From the NCBI GenBank assembly GCA_023257655.1, contig JALRBQ010000056.1:1-64000 (forward strand): a DNA stretch of 64,000 nucleotides, written 5' to 3'. This document shows positions 28,841-37,687 of the stretch, piece after piece. How positions within the stretch are numbered: position 1 is the stretch's first letter; every line of letters begins with the position of its first letter. The notes beneath the pieces were generated by a model. The model was not told where the DNA came from. It worked only from the letters and a program-made list of their open reading frames with translations, and ran no database searches. Made by a program: the position numbers and the translations under genes. Source of the DNA: Pseudomonadales bacterium (GTDB taxonomy: Bacteria; Pseudomonadota; Gammaproteobacteria; Pseudomonadales; Pseudohongiellaceae).

Positions 28841-29877
28841 TGATTGAAGAAGAGCGTCTGATTTCCCCAGTGGCCTCCTCGGTGGATGACTCCGTTGACC
28901 GCGCCATTCGTCCACTTACGCTGAAGGACTATGTGGGCCAGCAGGAAGTGAAGACGCAGATGGATATCTTCATCAGTGCTGCCCGCAAGCGCAAGGAACC
29001 TCTGGATCATACTCTCGTCTTCGGCCCACCCGGTCTTGGCAAGACAACGCTCGCCAATATCATCGCCAACGAGTTGCAGGTTTCGATCAAGACGACCTCC
29101 GGCCCGGTGCTGGAGAAGGCCGGAGACCTGGCGGCGATGCTGACCAATCTGGAGGCGGGAGATGTCCTGTTTATCGACGAGATTCACCGACTCAGTCCGG
29201 CGATCGAAGAGATCTTGTATCCTGCCATGGAAGACTTTCAGCTCGATATCATGATCGGGGAGGGGCCTGCGGCGCGTTCGATCAAACTCGATCTGCCGCC
29301 GTTTACACTGGTTGGTGCCACCACCCGTGCGGGGCTGTTGACCTCGCCACTGCGCGACCGTTTCGGAATTACCCAACGCCTGGAATTTTATTCTGTCGAG
29401 GAATTGAGTCAGATCGTGACTCGCTCAGCCGGCATTCTGGGAAGCGGAATCGACAGCGACGGAGCCGTCGAGATTGCCCGTCGCTCGCGAGGTACGCCTC
29501 GCATCGCCAATCGCCTGCTGCGACGGGTGCGGGATTTTTCCGAGGTCAAGGCTGACGGGCGCATCAGTCTCGATGCCTCCAGTCGCGCGCTGGACATGCT
29601 GAGCATCGACAAGAACGGCTTCGATCACATGGACCGTCGCCTGCTGATGACCATGATCGAAAAATTTGAGGGCGGTCCAGTCGGTATTGACAGCCTGGCT
29701 GCTGCGCTCAGTGAAGAGCGCGATACCCTCGAAGACGTGTTGGAGCCCTATCTGATCCAGCAGGGCTTCATCATGCGCACTCCCCGTGGCCGGGTTGTAA
29801 CGCAGTTTGCGTACCGCCACTTCGGCATCAAACCTGCCAGTCAGCTCGAGGATCTGTTCAGCAAGGACAACGGCTAG
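28840..29877 (+). CDS. ruvB: Holliday junction helicase RuvB
   Basis: The 345-residue AAA+ ATPase drives branch migration with RuvA. The Walker A loop is GPPGLGKTT at residues 62-70, Walker B is in [11 protein letters not shown], and the arginine finger region is [18 protein letters not shown]. The C-terminal winged helix ends with the typical [14 protein letters not shown]. The start ATG overlaps the ruvA stop TGATG, so ruvCAB is translationally coupled. ybgC usually follows; here a 501-base gap holds a repeat array. Confidence 0.97.
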   Translation: MIEEERLISPVASSVDDSVDRAIRPLTLKDYVGQQEVKTQMDIFISAARKRKEPLDHTLVFGPPGLGKTTLANIIANELQVSIKTTSGPVLEKAGDLAAMLTNLEAGDVLFIDEIHRLSPAIEEILYPAMEDFQLDIMIGEGPAARSIKLDLPPFTLVGATTRAGLLTSPLRDRFGITQRLEFYSVEELSQIVTRSAGILGSGIDSDGAVEIARRSRGTPRIANRLLRRVRDFSEVKADGRISLDASSRALDMLSIDKNGFDHMDRRLLMTMIEKFEGGPVGIDSLAAALSEERDTLEDVLEPYLIQQGFIMRTPRGRVVTQFAYRHFGIKPASQLEDLFSKDNG

Positions 29878-30378
29878 CTGGGGTTTTCCTGTGTCGGTGT
29901 GCTGTGGCGAGCGCTTTGCTGTGCACGAGATCCTCTCTGAAAGATCTGCTCCAGAAGCTCCCCTCTGCAACCAACCCTCTACAACCACCCCCATGAAAGC
30001 TCTTGATTGAAAGCTTTCTATTGAAAGGATCTCTCTGAAGCATACCCTTCGTGGGCGCCGCCGTGTTGTGCAAGCGGCCTTTTGGCTCCCATGAGGCTTG
30101 CCACAATTAGGCCACAATTGAACAGCTTTCAGCCTGTATTGATCGCGCCTGCGTTACTTTTGCCGGTTATAAGGTGCGTTTGTCGGGGAAAAGCGCTGTT
30201 TGCCGGAATTTCCGCCACTCACTGCAAAACTATTTCACATTTTGGCCGAATAACTGCTATGGAAACGCACCCTTTCGATACACTGAATTCCGGCACTCGT
30301 GACCCGGGCTGACGCGTTCTCTGTACGTCCTGACGTGTAGATTTAGTTAACCAGTTAATTGCATTCGGAGACCCCATC
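29878..30378. other. Long gap between ruvB and tolQ with a tandem array
   Basis: In the usual order ybgC lies here. I see no ybgC remnant in any frame. The first part holds a degenerate 14-bp tandem array (29938-30049). The rest includes AT-rich promoter-like sequence before tolQ, with TTAGTTAACCAGTTAATT at about 30342-30359. Confidence 0.55.
29938..30049. repeat. Degenerate 14-bp tandem array, eight units
   Basis: Cutting every 14 bases gives TGAAAGATCTGCTC, CAGAAGCTCCCCTC, TGCAACCAACCCTC, TACAACCACCCCCA, TGAAAGCTCTTGAT, TGAAAGCTTTCTAT, TGAAAGGATCTCTC, TGAAGCATACCCTT. A ninth, weaker unit may precede at 29924-29937. Purine-rich starts and C/T-rich ends recur in every unit, so the 14-base period is clear although the units have diverged. 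Confidence 0.65.
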
Positions 30379-31068
30379 GTGACCGAGGGAATGAGTCCTA
30401 TAGAGTTGATACTGAACGCCAGTGGCACGGCCCTGATCGTGATGGTGATTCTGCTGCTGTTGTCAGTAGTGTCCTGGGTCATGATCGTTCAGCGCTGGCT
30501 CGTGCTGTCTTCAGCCGCTCGCAACGTGCTCAGTTTCGAGCAACGCTTCTGGTCAGGTATGGACCTGAGTCAGCTCTATAAAGAGGGCAGCCAGATGCAG
30601 AAGTCCGAAAATGTGCAACTGGTGGGCATGGAAAACATCTTCCGCGCCGGGTTCAAGGAATTCATGCGTCTGCGGCAGCAGGCGACGGTGGACAAGGAAG
30701 CGATTATGGAAGGCGCGCAGCGCGCCATGCGGGTAGCATTCTCCCGGGAAGAAGAGAAGTTGGAGCGGCATCTGGCATTTCTCGCCACGCTGGGTTCAGT
30801 TTCTCCCTACATCGGCCTGTTCGGTACCGTCATCGGCATCATGAACGCCTTTCTTGGTCTTGCGACCCAGACGCAGGCGACGCTGCAGGTTGTCGCACCT
30901 GGCATCGCCGAGGCGCTGATGGCTACCGCACTCGGGCTGTGGGCGGCTATCCCGGCGGTGATTGCCTACAACCGCTATTCAGACCGGATCGAATCCATCA
31001 CCGGCAGTTACATCACTTTCACCGACGAATTTTCCAGCATTCTGCACCGGCAGATTCACGCCAACTAA
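30379..31068 (+). CDS. tolQ: Tol-Pal system proton channel TolQ
   Basis: The 229-residue inner-membrane protein starts with GTG at 30379 (MTEGMSPIELILNASGTALI), preceded by GGAG; ATG 30391 is an alternative. It has three transmembrane helices (about 14-38, 134-158, 170-195), including ATLGSVSPYIGLFGTVIGIM, which lines the proton path with TolR. TolQR energises TolA to pull the outer membrane inward during division. First gene of the tolQRAB-pal-cpoB operon. Confidence 0.96.
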   Translation: MTEGMSPIELILNASGTALIVMVILLLLSVVSWVMIVQRWLVLSSAARNVLSFEQRFWSGMDLSQLYKEGSQMQKSENVQLVGMENIFRAGFKEFMRLRQQATVDKEAIMEGAQRAMRVAFSREEEKLERHLAFLATLGSVSPYIGLFGTVIGIMNAFLGLATQTQATLQVVAPGIAEALMATALGLWAAIPAVIAYNRYSDRIESITGSYITFTDEFSSILHRQIHAN

Positions 31069-31094
31069 GCGCTGCACGCCGCGGGCCCTTCACT

Positions 31095-31535
31095 ATGGAA
31101 ATAATCGTACGCAAGAAACGCAAACCGATGGGTGACATCAACGTGGTGCCGTATATCGACGTCATGCTGGTGTTGCTGATCGTCTTCATGGTGACGGCAC
31201 CGCTGATGAACCAGGGCATCGAAGTCGAATTACCTCAGGCAAACAACGAGCCACTGGATTTAGATGAAAATCTCGAAACTTTAGTCGTGTCAATTACGTC
31301 TAATGGGGACTATTTTTTAAGCATCGGCGCCACCGGGGAAGATCGACAATCCGTGCCCCTGGAGACTCTTGGCGTGCAGGTCGGTCAGATACTGAGTGCC
31401 AATCCGACAATTCAGGTGCTTGTCGAAGGGGATGCCGCCGCCAATTGGGGAGCAATGATCAATCTGATCACGGTTCTGCAACAGGCTGGAGTCAGCAATC
31501 CGAACTTCATCACCCAGCCCCTGCAAAGTCTGTGA
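31095..31535 (+). CDS. tolR: Tol-Pal system protein TolR
   Basis: The 146-residue product from ATG 31095 has one N-terminal transmembrane helix with the key aspartate in NVVPYIDVMLVLLIVFMVTA, then a periplasmic domain ending in LQSL. With TolQ it forms the proton-driven motor. The frame is open upstream into tolQ, but family length supports this start, which lies 26 bases after tolQ. Confidence 0.95.
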   Translation: MEIIVRKKRKPMGDINVVPYIDVMLVLLIVFMVTAPLMNQGIEVELPQANNEPLDLDENLETLVVSITSNGDYFLSIGATGEDRQSVPLETLGVQVGQILSANPTIQVLVEGDAAANWGAMINLITVLQQAGVSNPNFITQPLQSL

Positions 31536-31558
31536 ATCCGAATCAGGGTTGAGAGCGC

Positions 31559-32401
31559 ATGAACAATACTTTCGACAATGTGGTTATTTACAACGGCTAT
31601 CCGTTGTCCATCGTTGTCGCGGTTGGAATTCACAGTGTAATTCTGGGAGTGCTGCTGTACCTGCAGATGAACCATCAGCCCGAAGCGATGGAATTGGTGC
31701 AGCCGACCGTCATCAAGGCGCTGTTCATTGACGAGAACCCGCAGGTGAAAAACCAGCAGAACGCGGAGCGGCAGCGGCTGGAGCGCATCGAGCAGCAGCG
31801 TCAGGAACGCGAACGGCAACGAGCCGCCGAAGCCGCTGCCGAAGCGAAGCGGCAAGCCGAGGCCGAGGCTCAGCGCAAGGCGGCGGAAGAGGCGCAGCGT
31901 CGGCGCGAGCAGGCAGTGCTGGCTGAGCGCCAGAAAGCCGAGCAATTGCAACAGGAGCAAGAGCGCCGCAACGCGGCAGAACGTCAGCGCCAACGTGAAC
32001 TGGCGGAGGCCGAGCGAGTACGCCAGCAGCAGGCGGCCGAGCAGCAACGACGCCAGGAAGCCGCCGAGGCGGCACAGGCAGAAGCGGCGCGCACAGAATT
32101 TGAACTGGTCCAGAGTGCAATCGGGCTGATTCAGCAGGTGGTGGAGGAAAACTGGTCGCGACCGCCCAGTGCACGCAATGGCATGCGGGTGATATTACAG
32201 ATTCGCATGCTGCCAACGGGCGAACTCGTTGATGCGACGATTACCCAGTCCAGCGGCGATCCTGCGTTTGACCGCGCCGCTGAATCCGCCGTGTACAAGG
32301 CGGCGCCGTTCAGGGAACTGGCGAGCTTGCCGATTAGTGTTTTTAATGCGAATTTCAGGTCGCTTTCGCTTATTTTTGAACCAGGGGATTTATTAAATTG
32401 A
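31559..32401 (+). CDS. tolA: Tol-Pal system protein TolA
   Basis: The 280-residue protein has an N-terminal transmembrane helix (about 17-38), a long charged Glu/Ala/Arg/Gln-rich helix (about 60-185) that spans the periplasm, and a C-terminal domain (about 190-280) with LQIRMLPTGELVDATITQSSG and DRAAESAVYKAAPF. The C-terminal domain contacts TolB and Pal at the outer membrane. The central helix is shorter than in E. coli TolA. Its stop codon overlaps the TTG start of tolB. Confidence 0.95.
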   Translation: MNNTFDNVVIYNGYPLSIVVAVGIHSVILGVLLYLQMNHQPEAMELVQPTVIKALFIDENPQVKNQQNAERQRLERIEQQRQERERQRAAEAAAEAKRQAEAEAQRKAAEEAQRRREQAVLAERQKAEQLQQEQERRNAAERQRQRELAEAERVRQQQAAEQQRRQEAAEAAQAEAARTEFELVQSAIGLIQQVVEENWSRPPSARNGMRVILQIRMLPTGELVDATITQSSGDPAFDRAAESAVYKAAPFRELASLPISVFNANFRSLSLIFEPGDLLN

Positions 32402-33711
32402 AATTACGCCTAGCCCTCTCCGGACTGTTATTGAGTCTGCTCTCTGTTGGCGCAGACGCCGCCCTGAGCATCCAGATCACCAAGGGGGTCGATAATCCGG
32501 TGCCCATCGCAATCGTCCCGTTTTCCTGGCAAGGCGACGGCGTGCTGAGTGAAGACATTGCCCAGATTGTGATGAACGATCTCGAGCAGGTGGGCGAGTT
32601 CCGGGCCCTGTCTCGCAGCAATATGCTGAGCATGCCCAGCGAGCAGCGGGAAGTGTATTACCGCGACTGGCGCATTCTGGCCCAGGACTATCTGTTGATC
32701 GGCAAGATCAATCGGGCGCCGAACAGCCAGCTCGTCCAGGTGCAATACGAGTTTTTTGATATCAATCGCGAGATGAAACTGTCCGGTGAAATTCTCACAG
32801 GCAGTGTCACCCAATTGCGGGATATCGCACACACTATTAGCAATGTTGTGTTCGAGCAGGTCACGGGCATTCCCGGTGCTTTCAATTCCCAGATTCTCTA
32901 TATCGTGGGTGAGGGCGAAGGCCCTGATAACACCACTTTCCGACTGGAGCGCTCTGACTATGACGGTGCCAGAGCCCAGGTGTTGCTCGAGTCTCGCGAA
33001 CCCATTATGTCGCCGAGCTGGTCTCCAGATGGCCGAGACGTGGCTTATGTATCCTTTGAAACGGACCTGCCACGCATCTATATTCAGAACATTGCCAGTG
33101 GTGAGCGCCGCCAGATCACCAATTACCCGAATATCAACAGCTCACCCGTGTTCTCTCCTGATGGCACGAAGTTGGCGATGGTGCTCTCCAAGGACGGTAG
33201 CCCCGACATCTATGTGCAGGATCTGCTGAACAACCAGCTAATGCGGGTCACCTCTCATCCTGCGATCGATACCGAGCCGAGTTGGACCCCGGATGGCCGC
33301 AGCATCGTCTTCATGTCAGACCGCACCGGCCAGCCGCAGATCTACCAGATGGCTCTGGGCGCGAACGATTACGACGTAGAGCGGCTTACCTACGACTGTT
33401 TTCAATGTGCGAAAGCGAAATTTTTGCCCGATGGTGTTAATCTAGTGCACGTGCGGCGGGAGACTCGGCAGAATCCGACGTACCATATTGCAATCCTGAA
33501 TATTGAAACCCTGCGAGTGATCAACCTGACCGATACCTCGCTGGACGAATCACCGACACTAGCCCCCAATGGAAGCATGATCATGTATGCCACGAAGTTT
33601 AACGGCCGTGGTGTGCTGGACGCCGTATCCATTGACGGTCGTGTAAAGTTCCGTTTACCATCCACGCAAGGCGATGTGCGGGAACCCTCGTGGTCTCCGT
33701 TGTTGAATTAG
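32398..33711 (+). CDS. tolB: Tol-Pal system periplasmic protein TolB
   Basis: The 437-residue protein starts with TTG at 32398, overlapping the tolA stop. A signal peptide (LRLALSGLLLSLLSVGADA) precedes the N-terminal domain (about 22-165) and a six-bladed beta-propeller with repeated segments such as SPSWSPDGRDVAYVS, SSPVFSPDGTKLAMVLS and EPSWTPDGRSIVFMS. TolB cycles between TolA and Pal. The rare TTG start and overlap suggest coupled, reduced translation. Confidence 0.96.
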   Translation: MKLRLALSGLLLSLLSVGADAALSIQITKGVDNPVPIAIVPFSWQGDGVLSEDIAQIVMNDLEQVGEFRALSRSNMLSMPSEQREVYYRDWRILAQDYLLIGKINRAPNSQLVQVQYEFFDINREMKLSGEILTGSVTQLRDIAHTISNVVFEQVTGIPGAFNSQILYIVGEGEGPDNTTFRLERSDYDGARAQVLLESREPIMSPSWSPDGRDVAYVSFETDLPRIYIQNIASGERRQITNYPNINSSPVFSPDGTKLAMVLSKDGSPDIYVQDLLNNQLMRVTSHPAIDTEPSWTPDGRSIVFMSDRTGQPQIYQMALGANDYDVERLTYDCFQCAKAKFLPDGVNLVHVRRETRQNPTYHIAILNIETLRVINLTDTSLDESPTLAPNGSMIMYATKFNGRGVLDAVSIDGRVKFRLPSTQGDVREPSWSPLLN

Positions 33712-33754
33712 CGTGGTTTTACCTAACGTTATAAGTCTGTGGAGGACTAAAAGA

Positions 33755-34279
33755 GTGGCAATGCAAAGCAAGCAAATAATTAAGACCGGGATGTTGGTGA
33801 TCGCGCTTTCCGCCTTGGTAGCCTGTAAGTCGTCTAGCGATGTGGAAGAGGCTGCAGCGCCTGCGTCTTCATCGTCTTCTTCGGCCAGCTCATCGGCGGC
33901 GCCTTCCGCACCTGCGCTGTCCCAGGAAGAAATCAGAGCGCAAAATGCCCTGCGCCAAACCGTGTTTTATTTCGACTTTGATATTGCAGAATTCAAGGCC
34001 GAAGACCGTAACACCCTGACATACCATGCCCGCGATCTGGCGGCTAACCCTAACAAGCGTATTCGCCTGGAAGGTCATGCTGACGAGCGCGGAACCCGCG
34101 AATACAACCTGGCGTTGGGTGAGCGACGCGCCAACGGTATTCTGAATTACATGGTTGTCAACGGTGCTTCACGATCCCAGATCGAAGTAGTGAGCTATGG
34201 TGAAGAGCGTCCTGCCCAAACCGGACAGAACGAGCAAGCCTATGCCCGTAACCGTCGCGTGGAAGTCGTTGCACGCTAG
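33755..34279 (+). CDS. pal: Peptidoglycan-associated lipoprotein Pal
   Basis: The 174-residue product starts at GTG 33755, which is 9 bases after GGAGG; ATG 33761 is the alternative. The lipobox SALVAC (Cys at about 24) anchors it to the outer membrane. A Ser/Ala/Pro-rich linker follows, then an OmpA-like peptidoglycan-binding domain with VFYFDFDIAEFKAED, EGHADERGTREYNLALGERR and GEERPAQTGQNEQAYARNRR. It binds TolB and the cell wall. It is 43 bases after tolB. Confidence 0.95.
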   Translation: MAMQSKQIIKTGMLVIALSALVACKSSSDVEEAAAPASSSSSSASSSAAPSAPALSQEEIRAQNALRQTVFYFDFDIAEFKAEDRNTLTYHARDLAANPNKRIRLEGHADERGTREYNLALGERRANGILNYMVVNGASRSQIEVVSYGEERPAQTGQNEQAYARNRRVEVVAR

Positions 34280-34283
34280 AGCC

Positions 34284-35252
34284 ATGAAAAATAACCTGTT
34301 TGCCGCAGCCAGCAAGATCCGGGTCTGCGTATACCTCTGTATGCTCAGCGGAGTCGCTGCGGCACAGGGAAATGGCACGATTGTCGAGTCCCGGGGCATA
34401 ACCCCGGGACAGGCAGTTACCCGGACGGCGGCGCCCGCAACAGCGTCCAATGACGCCCTGTCTTTGCTGCTCGACCAGATTCAACAATTACAGACTGAAG
34501 TTCAGGCCCTGCGCGGCATGGTGGAAGAGCAGGGGTTTGAGCTCCGCCGCTTGCAGCAGGACTCCCTGTCACGTTACTCCAACACCGATGAACGCCTGAG
34601 TGCGTTGGAAGCTGGTGGCCTGAGCGCGGCGCCGACCTTGACGCCCCCGGCAAGCGCAACGACACCCATCGCCAGCGCACCTGATACCTCGCAATTCCAG
34701 ACCCCAACCACCGCTGCCAGCGATATCGCCCGTACGGCAATTGCCGGGACTGGCGCCAACAGTGCCGGGGTCACTGCCGATAACGCGTCGACTGGCGCTG
34801 TATCCGCACCCACCACTAGTGTAGCGGCGACGACGCCGTCGCGCGCGACAAGCCGCGGCACGCTGGAACCCGCCGTATTCAGTGAGCAGCAACTTTATCA
34901 GATGGCCTATGATTCGGTGATTAACAGCAATTTCGAGCGCTCTATTGCCGAATTCGATCAGTATTTGAGCATCTATCCTACCGGTCGATTTGTGACCAAT
35001 GCCCATTACTGGAAGGGCCAGGCTTATCTGTACCTCAATCGTTTCGATGAGGCCCGTGAGTCTTACGAGATCATCCTTAACGAGACGCCTCCTTCTCCCA
35101 AATTACCCGACGCAATGTACGGCCTGGCGTTGGCCTACCAGGGGCTCGGCAATATTCCCCAGGCGCGGCGATTGCTCACCGATATCAAGCGCCGGTTCCC
35201 TAATACGGGCACAGCCAATCTGGCTGACACGCGGTTGCTGTCATTACAGTAG
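34284..35252 (+). CDS. cpoB: Cell division coordinator CpoB (YbgF)
   Basis: The 322-residue product from ATG 34284 has a signal peptide ending near VAAAQ, a coiled-coil segment (about 55-95, LLLDQIQQLQTEVQALRGMV) for trimerisation, and a long Ala/Thr/Pro-rich linker. A C-terminal TPR domain follows (about 205-320) with YWKGQAYLYLNRFDEAR and KLPDAMYGLALAYQGLG. CpoB links PBP1b to the Tol system at division. The low-complexity linker is longer than in E. coli. It starts 4 bases after pal. Confidence 0.93.
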   Translation: MKNNLFAAASKIRVCVYLCMLSGVAAAQGNGTIVESRGITPGQAVTRTAAPATASNDALSLLLDQIQQLQTEVQALRGMVEEQGFELRRLQQDSLSRYSNTDERLSALEAGGLSAAPTLTPPASATTPIASAPDTSQFQTPTTAASDIARTAIAGTGANSAGVTADNASTGAVSAPTTSVAATTPSRATSRGTLEPAVFSEQQLYQMAYDSVINSNFERSIAEFDQYLSIYPTGRFVTNAHYWKGQAYLYLNRFDEARESYEIILNETPPSPKLPDAMYGLALAYQGLGNIPQARRLLTDIKRRFPNTGTANLADTRLLSLQ

Positions 35253-35364
35253 ACACTGTCGCTTTCGCTTACGGAGCGAATCCGACCGCTTCACCGAGCT
35301 GACGATCCTCGATGCCAACATCACAGCCAATGTCTGATTTACCGATTTCCCGGAACCACAGGTC

Positions 35365-36057
35365 ATGAGTGATAGTGCCCGAAGCAAGGTAGCAGTGGTA
35401 CTCGTCTCTGGTGGTCTGGATTCGGCAACCTGCCTCGCGATCGCGGCGGCCCAGGGCTATCAGTGTCTCGCGCTCAGTTTTGATTACGGGCAGCGTTCCC
35501 GCAGTGAATTGGAGGCGGCCGTCAGGGTCGCGCAGGCGGCTGGTGTCAAAGAACACAAGATCATTCCCCTTCAGATGGGGACAATCGGTGGTTCGGCATT
35601 GACCGATGCCTCGATCGCTGTCCCGGAACAGGAGTCCGAGGGGATTCCCGTTACTTATGTGCCTGCCCGCAATACCGTCTTTCTGTCCTATGCCCTGGCC
35701 TGGGCTGAAGTAGTGGATGCTGCGGCAATCTTTATTGGAGTGAATGCGAGAGACTATTCGGGCTATCCGGATTGCAGGCCACAATACATCGCTGCCTACC
35801 AACAGTTAATCAATCTGGCGACAAAGAAAGGCGTTGAGGGAGGCATTATTGCCCTCGAAACCCCCTTGATTGACCTCAGCAAGGCGGAGATCATCAAGAC
35901 TGGCACCCGACTCGGCGTAAACTACGGCTTGACCGTGTCCTGCTATCAGGCCAACGTCGCTGGTGAGGCCTGCGGCCGCTGTGATAGTTGTCGCTTTCGT
36001 CGCAAGGGGTTCGATGATGCAGGAGTGGATGATCCAACCTTGTATCAGCGGGCGTAG
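35365..36057 (+). CDS. queC: 7-cyano-7-deazaguanine synthase QueC
   Basis: The 230-residue enzyme makes preQ0 from 7-carboxy-7-deazaguanine using ATP and ammonia, a step in queuosine synthesis. The PP-loop is [16 protein letters not shown] (about 12-27), and the four zinc cysteines are in [21 protein letters not shown]. queE, which usually precedes it, is absent; queD lies 19 kb away at 54370. The 112 bases before it after cpoB hold no gene. Confidence 0.96.
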   Translation: MSDSARSKVAVVLVSGGLDSATCLAIAAAQGYQCLALSFDYGQRSRSELEAAVRVAQAAGVKEHKIIPLQMGTIGGSALTDASIAVPEQESEGIPVTYVPARNTVFLSYALAWAEVVDAAAIFIGVNARDYSGYPDCRPQYIAAYQQLINLATKKGVEGGIIALETPLIDLSKAEIIKTGTRLGVNYGLTVSCYQANVAGEACGRCDSCRFRRKGFDDAGVDDPTLYQRA

Positions 36058-36261
36058 ACAGTAAAAAGTGGGCATTCTTGCTTGTCTTTTTTTATTTTGA
36101 TAGTAGTATGTCGGCCTTTCGCGGGGCGTTAGCTCGGGCGAAATAGCTGTTCGTCTTGCCGGGTACTGAATCTGAAACTGGTTCTTGGATTTCAACTTCC
36201 GGTATCATCAAATCCTGTTACATGCGGGATGCTGAGCAAGACACATTTTTGGGGTAAATGG

Positions 36262-36337
36262 GGGCCGTTAGCTCAGTTGGTAGAGCACCGGGCTTTTAAC
36301 CTGATGGTCGATGGTTCGAGTCCATCACGGCCCACCA
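36262..36337 (+). tRNA. tRNA-Lys (anticodon TTT)
   Basis: A 76-base cloverleaf runs from GGGCCGT to ACGGCCC plus encoded CCA. The anticodon loop is CTTTTAA, giving TTT (Lys). The T-loop is GGTTCGAGTCC. The queC-tRNA-Lys-nadA order matches Pseudomonas. Confidence 0.97.
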
Positions 36338-36543
36338 CCCAAAACCTTCCACCAAACTCCGCTTCATTCTTCACCTAATTCACAGCCTCAGTCGAGGCGT
36401 TACAGACATCACCAGTATTGTTCGGCGGTTACTTCGTGTCGGCAATTTGTGTGTTGTTCCATCAGTAAAACCGCCAGTCTGCTGTCAGTCCCGTTGAGAG
36501 GCCTGTGTTAAACTGTGCCCTCTTGCCAAACACATAATAGACC

Positions 36544-37623
36544 ATGACAATTTTCGAAACTGACAAACTCGCCTCCGATACCGAGCTGGTTCGACGCTAC
36601 CTCGACAATGCACAGCCTTCTGCCGACTTGACCGCAGCCGACACGGAGAGAGTAATAGACCGGATCAAACAACTCCTGCAGACGCGCAGAGCCAAACTGG
36701 TCGCGCACTATTACGTCGCCGCAGAATTGCAGGAACTCGCGGAAGCCACCGGAGGCTTTGTCGGAGATAGTCTGGAAATGGCACGTTTTGGACGCGACGC
36801 AGATGCCGACATCCTGGTAGTCGCTGGCGTGCGTTTCATGGGTGAGTCAGCCAAGATTTTGAGCCCGGACAAGCGCGTACTGATGCCTACGCTTGAAGCA
36901 ACCTGCTCCCTGGATATTGCCTGTCCCATAGATCGCTTTGCCCCTTTCTGCGATGCCCATCCCGATCATACCGTAGTCGTCTATGCGAATACTTCGGCAG
37001 CGGTAAAAGCGCGGGCAGACTGGGTGGTGACCTCCAGTATCGCACTGGATGTCGTCGAATATTTGATGGAGCAGGGCGAACAGATCATCTGGGCTCCTGA
37101 CAAACATCTCGGGAACTACATCAAAAACACCACCGGCGCCGACATGCTGTTATGGGATGCTGCTTGCGTCGTACACGAAGAATTCAAAGCCCGCGGCTTG
37201 CTGGACATGCGAGCGCTCTACCCGGACGCAGCGGTACTGGCTCACCCCGAATCACCGGAGGCTGTGCTCGCCATAGCTGATGTTATTGGTTCCACGACCC
37301 AGATTATCAAGGCGGCAATGCAATTGCCTAACCGGGATATAATCGTCGCAACCGACAAGGGAATCTTTCACAAACTGCAACAGTTGGCGCCAGGCAAAAA
37401 TTTCATCGTCGCGCCCACAGCCGGCAATGACGCGACCTGTCGTAGTTGTGCTCACTGTCCATGGATGGGAATGAATTCACTGCAACGCCTGCTGCTATCA
37501 CTGGAGCGACTGGATAACGAAATTCGGGTGGATGCGGGAATTGCCGAGAGGGCGATGGTGCCGCTACAGCGCATGCTCGATTTCGCGGCTCAGAACCAAC
37601 TGAAAGTCAGGGGCAAAGCGTAA
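36544..37623 (+). CDS. nadA: Quinolinate synthase A
   Basis: The 359-residue iron-sulfur enzyme condenses iminoaspartate with dihydroxyacetone phosphate to quinolinate for NAD synthesis. Conserved cysteines that bind the 4Fe-4S cluster appear in [12 protein letters not shown] (Cys121), ACVVHEEF and [29 protein letters not shown] starts the first domain and RVLMPTLEA follows. It is convergent with bepA. nadB and nadC are not in the window. Confidence 0.96.
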   Translation: MTIFETDKLASDTELVRRYLDNAQPSADLTAADTERVIDRIKQLLQTRRAKLVAHYYVAAELQELAEATGGFVGDSLEMARFGRDADADILVVAGVRFMGESAKILSPDKRVLMPTLEATCSLDIACPIDRFAPFCDAHPDHTVVVYANTSAAVKARADWVVTSSIALDVVEYLMEQGEQIIWAPDKHLGNYIKNTTGADMLLWDAACVVHEEFKARGLLDMRALYPDAAVLAHPESPEAVLAIADVIGSTTQIIKAAMQLPNRDIIVATDKGIFHKLQQLAPGKNFIVAPTAGNDATCRSCAHCPWMGMNSLQRLLLSLERLDNEIRVDAGIAERAMVPLQRMLDFAAQNQLKVRGKA

Positions 37624-37687
37624 CCAAAGGTTGTAGGGTGAGCTTCCAGTAAATAGGTGTTTAGCGGGAGCAAGACCGCGCCACGAT

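Noticed and set aside
29938-30049. CRISPR array
   Set aside because: The units are only 14 bases, degenerate and directly adjacent with no spacers, and no cas genes are present.
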